DNA from: Nocardia abscessus
GTDB lineage: Bacteria; Actinomycetota; Actinomycetes; Mycobacteriales; Mycobacteriaceae
Direction of reading: 5' to 3'
Length of the DNA: 64,000 nucleotides
NCBI RefSeq assembly: GCF_015477775.1
Contig: NZ_JADLQO010000001.1
Coordinates: 992,001-1,056,000, forward strand
Position 1 is the stretch's first letter; every line of letters begins with the position of its first letter. This document shows, piece by piece, positions 63,926 to 64,000 of this stretch. The translations under genes and the position numbers were made by a program. The notes beneath the pieces are model-generated. The model was not told where the DNA came from and made no database searches. It saw only the letters and a program-made list of their open reading frames with translations.

Positions 63926-64000
63926 CCGCCAGGTGACCGGGACACCTGTTGGCCTTCCCGACGCTTCGTTATCGACCTGTGTTCGGTGTCATTGCACGGC

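Overview
This is a high-GC actinobacterial chromosome segment, most likely Nocardia or a very close relative. The evidence is the mycolic-acid/arabinogalactan cell-wall toolkit (dprE1, dprE2, aftA, glfT1, glfT2, a Wzm/Wzt exporter, rmlA/B/C, an antigen-85-like esterase, a KasA/KasB-type ketosynthase), mycothiol enzymes, a proteasome activator, several XRE-DUF5753/DUF397 pairs and gene order resembling the M. tuberculosis Rv3772-Rv3792 region. All calls come from reading the sequence; no database search was run.

Layout. 1-4.2 kb: partial aftA, then dprE2-dprE1 with a GTGA overlap, and a divergent GtrA-like gene; together these make and use decaprenyl-phospho-arabinose. 4.3-19.4 kb: accessory enzymes and regulators, each regulator next to its probable target: SDR/XRE, FAD protein/LuxR with three palindromes between them, MarR/MFS exporter with a perfect 28-bp palindrome between them. 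It also holds a DUF397-XRE cassette, a molybdopterin oxidoreductase and a DUF4282 protein. 19.6-30 kb: sugar-nucleotide and cell-wall genes (rmlC, rmlA, rmlB, DUF2142, GT2, GtrA, glfT2). 30-47.1 kb: SDR with an orphan palindrome, rsgA, glfT1-wzt-wzm, bpa, a cysteine-desulfurase-like protein without the PLP lysine, quinone reductase, FMN alpha-hydroxy-acid oxidase, MarR, tRNA-Ser, bacterial nitric oxide synthase, a Ni/Co permease, mycolyltransferase-like esterase, hisC2-like aminotransferase and a dienelactone-hydrolase-like protein.

47.3-56.1 kb is a genomic island in the 3' end of tRNA-Arg(ACG). A 43-bp tRNA segment recurs at 56044-56087. The island has no recognisable integrase. It carries a phage-type HTH protein, a second copy of the DUF397/XRE/divergent-gene cassette, a run of small co-oriented genes, a protein with a PD-(D/E)XK-like N-terminus and a long coiled coil, a gene whose conserved protein sequence is spread over two reading frames, two HEPN-like proteins with R-x5-H motifs, and a ~195-bp direct repeat. 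This is the part most likely to hold an undescribed conflict or defence system.

56.1-64 kb: TrmO, a CYP157-like P450 lacking the ExxR arginine, a mycothiol-dependent isomerase-family protein, RidA, DUF998, a Vsr endonuclease overlapping a C5 DNA methyltransferase, and a beta-ketoacyl-ACP synthase.

A distinctive feature is an interspersed element beginning ATGAGCG(G)TCAGGCCCGGAGG, seen just 5' of three genes (3.7, 15.6 and 34.2 kb). At 34.2 kb three 75-bp copies form a 75-codon ORF joined to wzt and to glfT1 by ATGA overlaps.
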